From: Agrococcus sp. Marseille-Q4369
GTDB lineage: Bacteria; Actinomycetota; Actinomycetes; Actinomycetales; Microbacteriaceae
Assembly: GCF_018308945.1 (NCBI RefSeq)
Contig: NZ_CP070501.1
Coordinates: 620,001-684,000 of the forward strand
DNA length: 64,000 nt
Direction of reading: 5' to 3'
The notes under the pieces: model-generated
What the model saw: only the letters and a program-made list of their open reading frames with translations
What the model was told of the DNA's origin: nothing
Database searches by the model: none
Position numbers and translations under genes: made by a program
Part shown: positions 54,345 through 63,631 of the stretch, one piece after another
How the letters are laid out: every line of letters starts with the position of its first letter
Numbering within the stretch: the first letter of the stretch is position 1

Positions 54345-55555
54345 GGGACGTCCACCTCGATCGCGGTCGGGCCCCCGACGGGGCTGGAGAGGGTGAGGGT
54401 GCCGCCGACGCCGGCGACGCGGTTCGCGAGCCCGTCGATGCCGCCGCCCGGCAGGCGCTCGGCGCCGCCGATGCCGTCGTCCTCGATGCGCGCCCACAGC
54501 GCGTGCTCGCGGGTGCGGATCGAGACGCGGATGCGGCTCGCGCGCGCGTGCTTCTGCGCGTTCGTGATGCCCTCGGCGATCGCGAAGTAGACGGCGGTCT
54601 CGCTCTCGCGCGAGCAGCGCCGCTCGAGCCGCGCGTCGACCTCGACGGGAATGGCGCTGCGGGCGGCGAGCGCCGAGACGGCGGCGTCGAGGCCGCGGTC
54701 GTCGAGCACGGCGACGTGGATGCCGCGGGCGACCTGGCGGAGCTCGGTCACGGCGTTCTTCGACGACGCGTGCGCCTCGTCGATGAGCCGCTTCGCGCCC
54801 TCGGGGTCGCTCTCGATGCGGTCGCGCGCCATGCCGAGCTGCATCGCGATCGAGACGAGCCGCGGCTGCACGCCGTCGTGGAGGTCGCGCTCGATGCGGG
54901 TGCGGTCGTAGTCGGCGGCCTGCACGACGCCCTGCCGGCGCTCGCGCTCGTGGAGCGCCTTGGCCTCGAGCTGCGCGCGCTCGTCGGGCACGAGCAGGCC
55001 GAGCGCGACGCCGCGGTGGGCGATCGCGAGGCCGATCGTGCCGGCGATGCCGGCCGCGAGCGCGAGGATCCCGAGCAGCGGCGCCCACTCGACCGGCACG
55101 GCGATCGACGTGAGCGGGATGCGCACGCGCTCGGCGTCGCCGAGCGGCGCGAACGCGAGCGGGATGCCGAGGCCGACGAGCGGCAGCAGGCTCAGCACGA
55201 AGACGCCGAAGAGGCTCGCGAGCGCGAAGCTGAGGATCGCGCGCCAGTGGGCGCCGTCGCTCACGATGCGCAGCAGTCGGTGCGGCACCCGCAGCCAGTC
55301 GGTGCGGTGCGAGCCGCGCAGCACGGCCGGCGGCACGGGTGCGTCGTACAGCGCCGCGATGCGCTCGCGCTCGAACCACGCGACGGCGAACATCCCGAGC
55401 AGCGCGACGGCGAGGAAGAGCACGCCGACGACGACGACGAGGAGCCCGGCGCCGAGGGCGACGAAGGTGAGGATGATCGTGAGGATGGGGAGGCCGATCG
55501 AGCCGAGCACCACGAGGTGCGCGATCGTCGCGAGGAGGGGGCCGAGGCGTTGCAT
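54332..55555 (-). CDS. Sensor histidine kinase, NarL-partner type
   Basis: This 407-residue kinase has two hydrophobic blocks (four to five helices in total), a HisKA_3 dimerisation helix with phospho-His in RIERDLHDGVQPRL, and a HATPase domain (AEGITNAQKHARA, DDGIGGA). It belongs to the LiaS/DesK-like class that usually senses envelope or membrane state. It is the first gene of the kinase-regulator-DUF4097 operon. Confidence 0.87.
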   Translation of the reverse strand: MQRLGPLLATIAHLVVLGSIGLPILTIILTFVALGAGLLVVVVGVLFLAVALLGMFAVAWFERERIAALYDAPVPPAVLRGSHRTDWLRVPHRLLRIVSDGAHWRAILSFALASLFGVFVLSLLPLVGLGIPLAFAPLGDAERVRIPLTSIAVPVEWAPLLGILALAAGIAGTIGLAIAHRGVALGLLVPDERAQLEAKALHERERRQGVVQAADYDRTRIERDLHDGVQPRLVSIAMQLGMARDRIESDPEGAKRLIDEAHASSKNAVTELRQVARGIHVAVLDDRGLDAAVSALAARSAIPVEVDARLERRCSRESETAVYFAIAEGITNAQKHARASRIRVSIRTREHALWARIEDDGIGGAERLPGGGIDGLANRVAGVGGTLTLSSPVGGPTAIEVDVPCAS

Positions 55556-55671
55556 GGCTCCACGCTAGGCGCGGCGCGGGGCTCACGCGCGGCGGTTCCC
55601 CGGAAGCCTCGCGGGGGCTATCCCCCATGCTCGCCGGGCTCGGCCATAGCCTGCATCGGTACCCTCGCGGC

Positions 55672-56151
55672 ATGACCGCCTCCCGCATCCGCCTCGGCGC
55701 CGCAGGCCTCGCAGCCGCGGCGGCCCTGCTCGTGACCGGGTGCGGCATCCTGCCCTCGCCGTCGCCCGCGCCGGTGCCGACGACGCCCGCGACCGTCGAG
55801 CCCGCACCCGGCGATCAGGCGCAGCAGTGCGCGCAGGTGCTCGCGGAGGTGACGGCGATCGCGACGGACGTCGCGCGCGTCGGCGAGCTGCTCGCGACCG
55901 ACCCGTTCGGCGCGCTCGCGCTCGTCGGGAGCATCTCGACCAGGGTCGGCGACCTCGAGACGCGCGTGACCGACCCGGCGCTGCTCGAGCGCATCGGCGA
56001 GATCCAGGCGGGCTGGGATGCGCTCGTCGCCGACGCGCAGGAGTCCCTCGCCGCGGGCGATGCCGCGGGCATCGAGCGCGCCGGCACGGCGCTCGCCGAG
56101 CTCGGCGACCGGGTCGTCGCGCTGCAGGAGTTCTGCGCGGGCACGCCGTGA
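55672..56151 (+). CDS. Putative small lipoprotein
   Basis: This 159-residue protein starts with a signal peptide and lipobox LVTGC (Cys24). A Pro/Ala-rich linker is followed by a helical domain with two conserved-looking Cys (near QQCAQVL and EFCAGTP) that may form a disulfide. Related proteins occur in this family of bacteria without known function. It is divergent from the kinase operon and 31 bases before pabC. Confidence 0.68.
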   Translation: MTASRIRLGAAGLAAAAALLVTGCGILPSPSPAPVPTTPATVEPAPGDQAQQCAQVLAEVTAIATDVARVGELLATDPFGALALVGSISTRVGDLETRVTDPALLERIGEIQAGWDALVADAQESLAAGDAAGIERAGTALAELGDRVVALQEFCAGTP

Positions 56152-56182
56152 CCCGCTCGGCGGGCGCGCCTACGCTGAGCGC

Positions 56183-57052
56183 ATGACCGCTCCGCTGCTC
56201 GCCCTGCTCGACGGCTCGCTCGCCGACGTCACGCATCCGCTCATCCGCGCCGACGACCTCGGGGTCGTGCGGGGCGACGGGGTCTTCGACGCAGCGCTCG
56301 CGCGCCGCGGGCCGGATGGCGCGGGCGTCGTGCGCGACCGCGACGCGCACCTCGACCGGCTCGCGCGCTCGGCGGCGATCCTGCAGCTGCCCGAGCCCGA
56401 CCGCGCGGGCTTCGGCCGGGCGATGGATGCGCTCCTCGCGGCATGGGACTTCGACGCGCAGCCCGAGGCCGTCATCCGGCTGGTGCTCACCCGCGGGCCG
56501 GAGTCGGGCGGCGACCCGACCGCGTTCGCCCTCATGGCGCCCATCTCGGCCGGCGTGCTGCGCGAGCGCGCCGAGGGCGTTTCGATCACGCTGCTCGGCC
56601 GCGGGCACGACGGCGACGAGGTCGCCTCGATGCCGTGGCTCCTGCCCGGTGCGAAGAGCCTCTCGTACTCGATCAACATGGCGGCCAAGCGGCACGCGGC
56701 GCAGCGCGGCTTCGACGACGTCGTCTTCGTCTCGCCTGCGGGGCAGCTGCTCGAGGGGCCGACGTCGACGCTCGTCGTCGACCGCGGCGGGCGGCTCCTC
56801 ACGCCGCCGCAGGACGGCATCCTCGCCTCGCTCACGCTCGAGCACCTCATGGCGGCGGCGCCCTCCGCCGGCATCGAGGTCGCGTTCGAGCGGCTCGAGC
56901 CCGCCGACCTGCTCGGCAGCGACGGCGCGTGGCTGCTCTCGTCGGGCCGGCTCGTCGCGGCCGTCACGAGCGTCGACGGCACCGAGCTGCCGCGCTCGCC
57001 GCTCGATGCGACCGTGCGGCGGTTGCTCGACGCTGAGAGCGAGAACGTCTAG
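56183..57052 (+). CDS. pabC: Aminodeoxychorismate lyase-like PLP enzyme
   Basis: This 289-residue fold-type IV PLP enzyme has DDLGVVRGDGVFDA, the catalytic Lys158 in PGAKSLSYSINM, and LEGPTSTLVV. It would convert aminodeoxychorismate to 4-aminobenzoate for folate synthesis. Branched-chain or D-amino-acid aminotransferase activity cannot be ruled out from sequence alone. Its stop overlaps that of the convergent gene in a shared CTAG. Confidence 0.8.
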   Translation: MTAPLLALLDGSLADVTHPLIRADDLGVVRGDGVFDAALARRGPDGAGVVRDRDAHLDRLARSAAILQLPEPDRAGFGRAMDALLAAWDFDAQPEAVIRLVLTRGPESGGDPTAFALMAPISAGVLRERAEGVSITLLGRGHDGDEVASMPWLLPGAKSLSYSINMAAKRHAAQRGFDDVVFVSPAGQLLEGPTSTLVVDRGGRLLTPPQDGILASLTLEHLMAAAPSAGIEVAFERLEPADLLGSDGAWLLSSGRLVAAVTSVDGTELPRSPLDATVRRLLDAESENV

Positions 57053-57921
57053 CGAAGCCGCTCGGCCTGCGCCGCGATGAGCGTCGCGACGGCCTCGGCC
57101 GGAGCGCGCTCGTGCAGCACCGCGACGACGTGCCGCCCGACGGCCGCGGCATCGACGACCAGCGCCGCGTCGTCGGACTCGAGCGCGACGGCAGCGCCGT
57201 GCGCGGACGGCGGGGCCGCGAAGGTGCCCGATTCGGTAGCCGTGCCCTCGCAGGCGGCGGAGAGCGCCTGCAGCGCCGCGATGGCGTCGGCAGCGGCGGC
57301 TGCGCTCGGGTAGCGCAGCACCGTGACGTTGAAGACGGCCCCTCGCTCGCTGCCGGCCGAGAGCGCGACCATCGCCGCCTCGCTCGCGGCGCCATCGACA
57401 GCGCCGGCGGCCGCGGCGCACTCGGGGCTCGCCGTGCGCGCGACGGCGACGTGCGGGATCGCCTCGCCGACCGGCACGCTCGCGGGCGGCGCGAGCTCGA
57501 CCCACGTCCCTTCGGTCCACGTCGGCGGGGGCAGCGAGCCGGCGTCCACGAGCAGGTCGACGAGCGCACGCGGAGCCGCCGGCGTCGTCGGCGAGGGGGT
57601 CGGGGCTGCGGATGCGGTGGGCGCGGCCGTCGGGGTCGGCGTCGGCCGGGCGGGCTCGGCGGACTGCGAAGGCGCCGGTTCAGCCGCGGGCTCGTCGGGA
57701 TCCGCGCGCTGCTGGTGCGGCCGCGGCCGCACGCCGGGCGCTTCGCCCCCGTGACCGGCCACGGCCGGGAGCGCGTCGGGCGGCGCGACGCCGGGCGCGG
57801 GGGTGCCTGCCTCGAGCCCGGGGTCGGTGGGGCTCGGCATGGCCGCTGCGCCGCAGCCGACGAGCGCGGCGCTCATGAGCAGGGCGGCGGCCACCGTGAT
57901 GATCCAATGCCCGCGCCGCAT
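57049..57921 (-). CDS. Putative secreted lipoprotein, Pro/Thr-rich linker
   Basis: This 290-residue protein has a signal peptide and lipobox LVGC (Cys23), a Pro/Thr/Ala-rich linker (PTPTPTAAPTASAAPTPSPTT) and a C-terminal domain of about 160 residues with several Ala-rich helices. That domain resembles substrate-free sensor or PknH-like periplasmic domains only in general style; I do not name it. ATG 57930 is an alternative start. Stop codons of this gene and pabC overlap. Confidence 0.65.
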   Translation of the reverse strand: MRRGHWIITVAAALLMSAALVGCGAAAMPSPTDPGLEAGTPAPGVAPPDALPAVAGHGGEAPGVRPRPHQQRADPDEPAAEPAPSQSAEPARPTPTPTAAPTASAAPTPSPTTPAAPRALVDLLVDAGSLPPPTWTEGTWVELAPPASVPVGEAIPHVAVARTASPECAAAAGAVDGAASEAAMVALSAGSERGAVFNVTVLRYPSAAAAADAIAALQALSAACEGTATESGTFAAPPSAHGAAVALESDDAALVVDAAAVGRHVVAVLHERAPAEAVATLIAAQAERLR

Positions 57922-57968
57922 GTCCCCCATGATGGGCGGCCCGCCTGGGAAGGCGGGGGTCGGCGCGG

Positions 57969-58616
57969 TCAGGCTCGCGGATCGTTGTGCATTCGTGATG
58001 CGGCGGCGAGCGGCTCGATCGCGGTGCGGACCGCGACCGACGCCTCCGGTCGGCCCGGCTCGAGCGCCCACGCCGCGAGCGCCGCGCATGCCGCGGCGAC
58101 GATCGCGACCGGCGCAACGGCCGCGGCGGGCGACTCGGGCAGCGCGTCGCGCTCGAGCGCGAGCGCGAGCGCCGCTCGCTCGACGAGCGGCTGCAGCCTC
58201 GCGGGGGCGCCGTCGCGCAGCGCCGCCTCGGCCTCCATCGCCCGCGCGTCGCGGAGCGCGACGGGCGGCGTCCGCCCCCACGGCTCGACCGCGGCGACGA
58301 TCGCCTCGACGAGCGCGTCGAGCGCACCGCGCTCGCGGCCGGCCCCGTCCCCCTGGGCTGCCTCGAGCGCGTCGCCGGCCCTCGCGATGGCCGCGTCGAG
58401 GGCGACCCACAGCGCATCCGCCTTGGATTCGCAGTAGGAGAAGACGGTGCCGCGCGAGACGCCCGCACGACGGGCGATGTCGTCGACGCTCACGGCGCCG
58501 TAGCCGCGCTCGAGGAAGAGCTCGAGCGCCGCCTCGTGGATCGTCGCCGAGCTCGAGGCCGGGGGCCGACCGGGCCCGCGCCCCTTGCCCCGCCGCTGCG
58601 TGCGACCCGCCGCCAT
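57969..58616 (-). CDS. TetR-family regulator beside MHS transporter
   Basis: This 215-residue regulator has a DNA-binding domain VDDIARRAGVSRGTVFSYCESK and an Ala-rich ligand domain. It is divergent from the MHS transporter across 76 bases that contain an inverted repeat. It most likely represses that transporter and itself; ligand unknown. Confidence 0.85.
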   Translation of the reverse strand: MAAGRTQRRGKGRGPGRPPASSSATIHEAALELFLERGYGAVSVDDIARRAGVSRGTVFSYCESKADALWVALDAAIARAGDALEAAQGDGAGRERGALDALVEAIVAAVEPWGRTPPVALRDARAMEAEAALRDGAPARLQPLVERAALALALERDALPESPAAAVAPVAIVAAACAALAAWALEPGRPEASVAVRTAIEPLAAASRMHNDPRA

Positions 58617-58637
58617 GGGAATCTCCTTCCGGCGCTA

Positions 58638-58658
58638 TTGTTGCACTCGGTATGACAA
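58638..58658. promoter_or_regulatory. Inverted repeat between tetR and MHS transporter
   Basis: TTGT...ACAA arms with internal partial symmetry (GCA/TAT) span 21 bases, in the middle of the divergent region. This length and position are typical of a TetR operator. The symmetry is imperfect, so confidence is moderate. Confidence 0.5.
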
Positions 58659-58692
58659 TCTGCGCCGCCCCGGCGCCCCGCGAGGAGATCCC

Positions 58693-60021
58693 GTGACCGC
58701 ACGCTCGAGCAGCTCCGCCCGCGTCGCCACCGCCGCGACGGTCGGCACCGCGCTCGAATCGTACGACTTCTACACCTACTCCTACTTCGCCGCGTTCTTC
58801 GCCGGCCCCTTCTTCTTCTCGGCGCTCGGCGAGGCCGGCGCGCTCGCGGCGTCGTTCGCGACGATCGGCATCGCCTTCGTCGTGCGGCCGCTCGGCGCGA
58901 TTCTCTTCGGCCACCTCGGCGACCGCATCGGTCGCCGCTCGACGCTGCTCATCACGATCGCCCTCATGGGCGTCGCGACCGGGCTCGTCGGGCTGCTGCC
59001 GACCGGCGAGGGCTGGGCGCTGTTCGGCGCGGTCGCGCTCGTCGTACTGCGCATCGCGCAGGGCCTCTCGCTCGGCGGCGAGTGGGGCGGCGCCGTGCTC
59101 CTCGCGACCGAGCACGCCGACGCGCGCCGCCGGCCGTTCTTCGCGTCGCTGCCGCAGCTCGGCTCCCCGATCGGCTCGGTCGCCGCGGGCGGCCTCATGC
59201 TCGTGATGTTCTTCGGGCTCGGGCCCGAGGCGATGGCGGCGTGGGGCTGGCGCATCCCGTTCCTCATCGCGATCCCGCTCATCGCAGTCTCGCTCTACCT
59301 GCGCTGGTCGATCGACGAGACGCCGGTCTTCAAGGAGCTCGCCGCGAAGGGGCAGCGCGAGCGCAACCCCGTGTGGGCCGCGATCCGCACGCAGCCGGCG
59401 GCGTTCGGCGTCGCGATCCTCGTGGCGCTGCTCGGCATCGGCTCCTACTCGCTCATGAACACCTACACGATGGGCTACGGCGTCACCGCCCTCGGCTTCG
59501 ACGAGATGCAGTTGCTCACCGCCGCGACGATCGGCGGCCTGCTGCAGTTCGTCACGGTGCCGGGCTTCGGGTGGCTCGCGACCCGCATCGGCTCGGCGCG
59601 CGTCGTCGCGCTCGGCGCGGCGGGCACGCTGCTCATCGCCTTCCCCATCTACTGGCTGCTCGGCAGCGCGACCTTCGCCGTGCTCGTCGCGCTCATGATC
59701 GTCGGCGGCATCCTGCCGACCGCGTCGTGGGCCGCGCTCGGCGGCACGATGCAGGAGCTCTTCCGCGGCCGCCACGCCTACTCGGCGCTCTCGGTCGCCT
59801 ACGCACTCGCCGCCGTGCTCTCGGGCTTCATCCCCTACCTCACGACCGAGCTCGGCGTGCTCACCGGCGGCGCCTGGTGGCACCCGGGGGTCGTGCTCGC
59901 GGCGCTCTCGGCGCTCACGCTCGTCGGCGCGATCCTGGCGGGGCGGATGCGTCGGCTCGGCGACGAGGACGCCGACGCCGCACAAGCCGCCGTCCCCGAG
60001 GAGGCGACCGCGCCGGTGTGA
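58693..60021 (+). CDS. MHS-family MFS transporter
   Basis: This 442-residue transporter has about twelve helices. The metabolite:H+ symporter family motifs are GTALESYDFYTYSYFAAFF at the start, GHLGDRIGRRSTL, and QGLSLGGEWGGAVLL. Members import organic acids such as shikimate, proline/betaine or citrate. The GTG start follows GAGGAGATCC. It is divergent from its probable TetR repressor. Confidence 0.86.
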   Translation: MTARSSSSARVATAATVGTALESYDFYTYSYFAAFFAGPFFFSALGEAGALAASFATIGIAFVVRPLGAILFGHLGDRIGRRSTLLITIALMGVATGLVGLLPTGEGWALFGAVALVVLRIAQGLSLGGEWGGAVLLATEHADARRRPFFASLPQLGSPIGSVAAGGLMLVMFFGLGPEAMAAWGWRIPFLIAIPLIAVSLYLRWSIDETPVFKELAAKGQRERNPVWAAIRTQPAAFGVAILVALLGIGSYSLMNTYTMGYGVTALGFDEMQLLTAATIGGLLQFVTVPGFGWLATRIGSARVVALGAAGTLLIAFPIYWLLGSATFAVLVALMIVGGILPTASWAALGGTMQELFRGRHAYSALSVAYALAAVLSGFIPYLTTELGVLTGGAWWHPGVVLAALSALTLVGAILAGRMRRLGDEDADAAQAAVPEEATAPV

Positions 60022-60047
60022 CGCGCGGCCCCGGGCAGGATGGTGGG

Positions 60048-60338
60048 GTGCTGCTGCAGACCATCGCGAGGGGCGCGAGCGCCGAGGTCGAAATCTCGCG
60101 CTCGCGCTTCGTCGCGACGGCGCACCGCATCGCGAGCCTCGACGAACTCGCGCCGCTCGTGCGCGATGCACGCCGCGCGAACGCCGACGCGCGGTACGTG
60201 TGCACCGCCGCGATCATTGGACGACCGTCACGCAGCACGCGGCGCGCAGTCGCGGGAGTACCGGAACGTAGCGGTGCGATGTGCTTGTATCGGAAGAAGT
60301 TTCCCGGACGCTTGGAGGCACGGTGGAGTCGCAGCTGA
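60048..60338 (+). pseudogene. Broken 5' copy of a YigZ/IMPACT-family gene
   Basis: The first 57 codons encode a YigZ start (LLQTIARGASAEVEISRSRF, ATAHRIASLDELAPLV), then similarity ends after CTAAII near 60216. The frame runs into foreign sequence and stops at 60338. The same segment is repeated, with several substitutions, at 63632 in the complete copy. It overlaps the start of the HD-GHKL gene. It is a remnant left by or carried with the insertion. Confidence 0.75.
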
Positions 60339-63300
60339 AGACAAGAGCGGAGCAGGAGGCTTCGCGCGCTCAGAACTTCCCGGCGTTCTCCGCCCTGAGC
60401 CTTCCCTACGTCCGCGAACAAGTGGAAGAAGCACTCACCGCGTTCGGGAAGTTCAGCATGCTCGAGGAGTACACGAAGCATGACATGAGCCATATCGACA
60501 GCATGCTGAAGATGTACGACTGGTTGATACCGGCCGCGACTGCCGAGAAAATGACCGCCGCCGATTGGCTACTGGTTACGCTCGCAACTTACTTGCATGA
60601 CTTCGGGCTGCTAATAACACGCGACGAATTTGATCGCCGTGAAGCGGTGGAGGGATATACCAGGTTCTCGACCCGGGTCCGAGACAACGACGACCCCGAG
60701 TATATGGACTACCGGGCACAGTTGAATGCCATGCCGGGCGCCGACGCTGAGCGCTTTCTCTATCAGGAATTCGTGAGAGCAAATCATGCCCAGCGAATCC
60801 GAAGTTGGCTGCGCGAGATGCCCGACCCGGCTTTAGGATATGACGACCGAATCGTGGCGCGTCTGCGCGAGATTTTCGGCACCGTCGAGGAGACCTTCCT
60901 GGAAGACGTTGGTTTGGTATGCGAGAGCCACCACGCGGATGACCTGCACGACACGCACAAGTATCGTGTCGACCGCCCCTACGGTCAAGATCAGCAGGAG
61001 GAGGCAAATGTTCAGTATGCGGCCTTCCTACTCCGGACGGCAGACCTGTTGGATATCACGCGGACACGCGTGCCCTCGATGGCCGCGCTGATCGTTAATC
61101 CCCGCAACCCGAAGAGCCAGCTTGAATGGGCTAAACAAAGCGCTGTTCGAAGCGTGCGACCGCAACGCGTCGCTGTCGAGGAGGGCGACCCTATCCCGGA
61201 GCTCGACGTCATAGAGGTTCATGCCGACTTCAAGGAATCAGAGGGATTCTTCGGGTTGACCCAGTACCTGAAGTACGCGAGCGACCAGCTGGCCGAGACG
61301 CACCGATGGGCGAGTTCGAGCGGGACCGCGGCAGCCAAGACGTACTTGTTTCCCTGGCGCCGCATCGATCCGAGCAATGTTGTCGCGAAAGGATTCGTCG
61401 CGGAGCCCTTCAAGTTCACAATCGACCAAGGAAAAATTCTTGATCTGCTGACGGGACACACCCTATACAATGACAGCAGCGTCGTCGTTCGGGAATTGTT
61501 CCAGAACGCCCTGGACGCCGTTCGATTGCAAGAGTTTCTCGTGGCTGATTCCGCCTATGCGCCCACTGTTCAAGTATCGTGGGACTCTGCTAGCAGGATG
61601 CTGACTGTCGCCGACAACGGCACGGGCATGACTCAGTCGGTAATAGAGAACAACTTCCTGCGCGTTGGATCGTCCAGATATCAGGAGCCTGAGTTTCGAA
61701 AGTCCCACCCTGACTTCACTTCCATCAGCCGCTTCGGCATCGGTGTACTGACCGCCTTCATGGTCGCGGACGACGTGGAGGTCATCAGCGTCAATGAACT
61801 CGAGGACCAAGCACGGCAATTAACGTTGCGTGACGTGCACGGCCAGTATCTGGTGCGCCTGCTCGACAAGACCGACGCCCAAGTTCCGAGACTCGTTCGC
61901 AAACACGGAACGAGTGTTCGACTTAAACTCCGCCCGAGTGCAGTCGCGCTGAACGTCGAATCCGTGTTGCGGTACTGGTGCGTATTACCTGGATGTGCGG
62001 TTACTTTATCAATCGACGGGGGAGCGCCGGAGCCCATCGGCTTCCAGTCGATGGCCGACGCGCTCAAGCATGAGCTATTCCGTGCCGATGTCGTGAGTGT
62101 CGCGGAGGATGGTCTGACCAGTTCCTATGGCGACGCGGTAGAAGTCAGAGAGGCGTCGATCGACGGATGCACCTTGGCTTACGCGGTGGTCTGGAGCCAG
62201 TGGCTGCAAGAGTGGCGCTTCCTAAGCATTGATCGAGAGCCTCACTCGCGCAGAGAGCCATTGGTACTAGGGACAGCGATCGGAGGAGTGCGAGTCACTG
62301 AGGACGCTCCAGGCTACAGTCAGCTAGCCGGGATCGCAGCCATGTCGAATGTGACAGGGAAGGGAGCCCCGCGAACGAACGTCGCTCGGAGTGCGATCGA
62401 ACGCACTGAAGAGTATGACCAGTACCTCCAACGAGTCTACGAGATTTATCTCAACCATATTGATCACGAGATGAGTTCTCTGGAGACCGATCGAAGCACG
62501 TCGGCAACAAGGGCTGCAAGTGAGGGCTTTTATATGTTGCAGGATGTCGCGCAAGCGGGAGCTATAGAGTCGGCGGCGAAGTTGCGAACGAACGCTATCC
62601 AGCTACCGTATCTCGTAGTTGAAGATCAAGGGATTCGCGAGCGTAAGTCGCTGGAGGAGATTTCTCGCCTCGGGTCGGTTTGGACCGTCGAGGGGACGGC
62701 TGTCGACAACTTCGAGAGAGTACTGGGCACGATTCGCGGCGTCTCTTCTCCGTCGCTTGGCGCGCTAGCGACCGCTCTAGGGGTTTCGGACTCGTTGCGG
62801 TTGCCTGAGGGCGCTCTGATCTGCGGGCTTCCATCCGCTCGTGCGTATGGTGGGAGGCTGTTCGCCGAGCAGTGGGACCCAGTTGCCTTCGAAACTGACG
62901 ACGAGTCGAGAGTCCTGCGCGCCCGATGGCAGACCCGCGCTTCGGAGTCGGCATGGGCGGAAGTGCACGTTCCTAAGAGTCTTCCGCGAGTCTTACAGGA
63001 ACGCTTCGACGCCGTCGATCGCATGCGGCCGGGCGGCACGACCGATGTCTGTGTACCGACCGGCCCGTCTGTGGAGGTCTCCGGCATCACGCAAAGTGTG
63101 GTGAGGTGCCAGGGTAGGTATTTCGTATTGCCCCGCAGTCCGCTCTTGAACATTGCGCCGGCGAGGAGCGGTATTCCGGTCGATCAAGTGCGCTGGGCGA
63201 TCTCGTTCGTGTTGAACAACGTGGTCGCGGGCCAGCCGACACGAACGCGACTATTCGGCCATGTCGCCCCGACTAGGGAAGCCCGCGCCAGTTTCCTAAC

Positions 63301-63433
63301 CGCGATGCGTGATTACGGCCTATATGAGATCATCGACGAATCCAGCACGGTGGACGCGTTCCTCGATCCGTCGGCCGAAGTCCTGGATGTTAAGCAGTGG
63401 GATCGCCGTTCTCAAGCGGCAGGGCTCGATTAG
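60323..63433 (+). CDS. HD domain plus Hsp90-type (GHKL) ATPase, candidate defence protein
   Basis: This is a large protein of 1036 residues. The N-terminal 250 residues contain an HD-phosphohydrolase-like domain: H53-D54 in TKHDMSHI, H92-D93 in YLHDFG, and late Asp241 in RTADLLD. A GHKL ATPase follows with N-box ELFQNALDAV (391-400), G1 DNGTGM (431-436) and G2 RFGIGVLTAF (470-479), as in HtpG. The rest, about 500 residues, is not recognised. GTG 60323 has GGAGG upstream. Codon use is distinctly less GC-rich than neighbours, showing recent transfer. It lies alone between two yigZ copies. A nucleotide- or RNA-sensing antiviral role is inference. Confidence 0.8.
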   Translation: MESQLKTRAEQEASRAQNFPAFSALSLPYVREQVEEALTAFGKFSMLEEYTKHDMSHIDSMLKMYDWLIPAATAEKMTAADWLLVTLATYLHDFGLLITRDEFDRREAVEGYTRFSTRVRDNDDPEYMDYRAQLNAMPGADAERFLYQEFVRANHAQRIRSWLREMPDPALGYDDRIVARLREIFGTVEETFLEDVGLVCESHHADDLHDTHKYRVDRPYGQDQQEEANVQYAAFLLRTADLLDITRTRVPSMAALIVNPRNPKSQLEWAKQSAVRSVRPQRVAVEEGDPIPELDVIEVHADFKESEGFFGLTQYLKYASDQLAETHRWASSSGTAAAKTYLFPWRRIDPSNVVAKGFVAEPFKFTIDQGKILDLLTGHTLYNDSSVVVRELFQNALDAVRLQEFLVADSAYAPTVQVSWDSASRMLTVADNGTGMTQSVIENNFLRVGSSRYQEPEFRKSHPDFTSISRFGIGVLTAFMVADDVEVISVNELEDQARQLTLRDVHGQYLVRLLDKTDAQVPRLVRKHGTSVRLKLRPSAVALNVESVLRYWCVLPGCAVTLSIDGGAPEPIGFQSMADALKHELFRADVVSVAEDGLTSSYGDAVEVREASIDGCTLAYAVVWSQWLQEWRFLSIDREPHSRREPLVLGTAIGGVRVTEDAPGYSQLAGIAAMSNVTGKGAPRTNVARSAIERTEEYDQYLQRVYEIYLNHIDHEMSSLETDRSTSATRAASEGFYMLQDVAQAGAIESAAKLRTNAIQLPYLVVEDQGIRERKSLEEISRLGSVWTVEGTAVDNFERVLGTIRGVSSPSLGALATALGVSDSLRLPEGALICGLPSARAYGGRLFAEQWDPVAFETDDESRVLRARWQTRASESAWAEVHVPKSLPRVLQERFDAVDRMRPGGTTDVCVPTGPSVEVSGITQSVVRCQGRYFVLPRSPLLNIAPARSGIPVDQVRWAISFVLNNVVAGQPTRTRLFGHVAPTREARASFLTAMRDYGLYEIIDESSTVDAFLDPSAEVLDVKQWDRRSQAAGLD

Positions 63434-63631
63434 GGCGCCGCACCTTGCTTGAGTCGAAACGGCGACACTCGGGGTGCCGTCTTGCGTTCCCCAGCGCCCA
63501 CGTGGTTTTTCTCAGGACGCGGAACTAGCAACGCGTGCGCTGGAGGATGTATCGAGCGCGACGCGTGCCGCGTGCCCCATGGCCAGGGCCAGGCGCGCGA
63601 CCGGCTGGCGAAGCCCGGGCAGGATGGAGGG

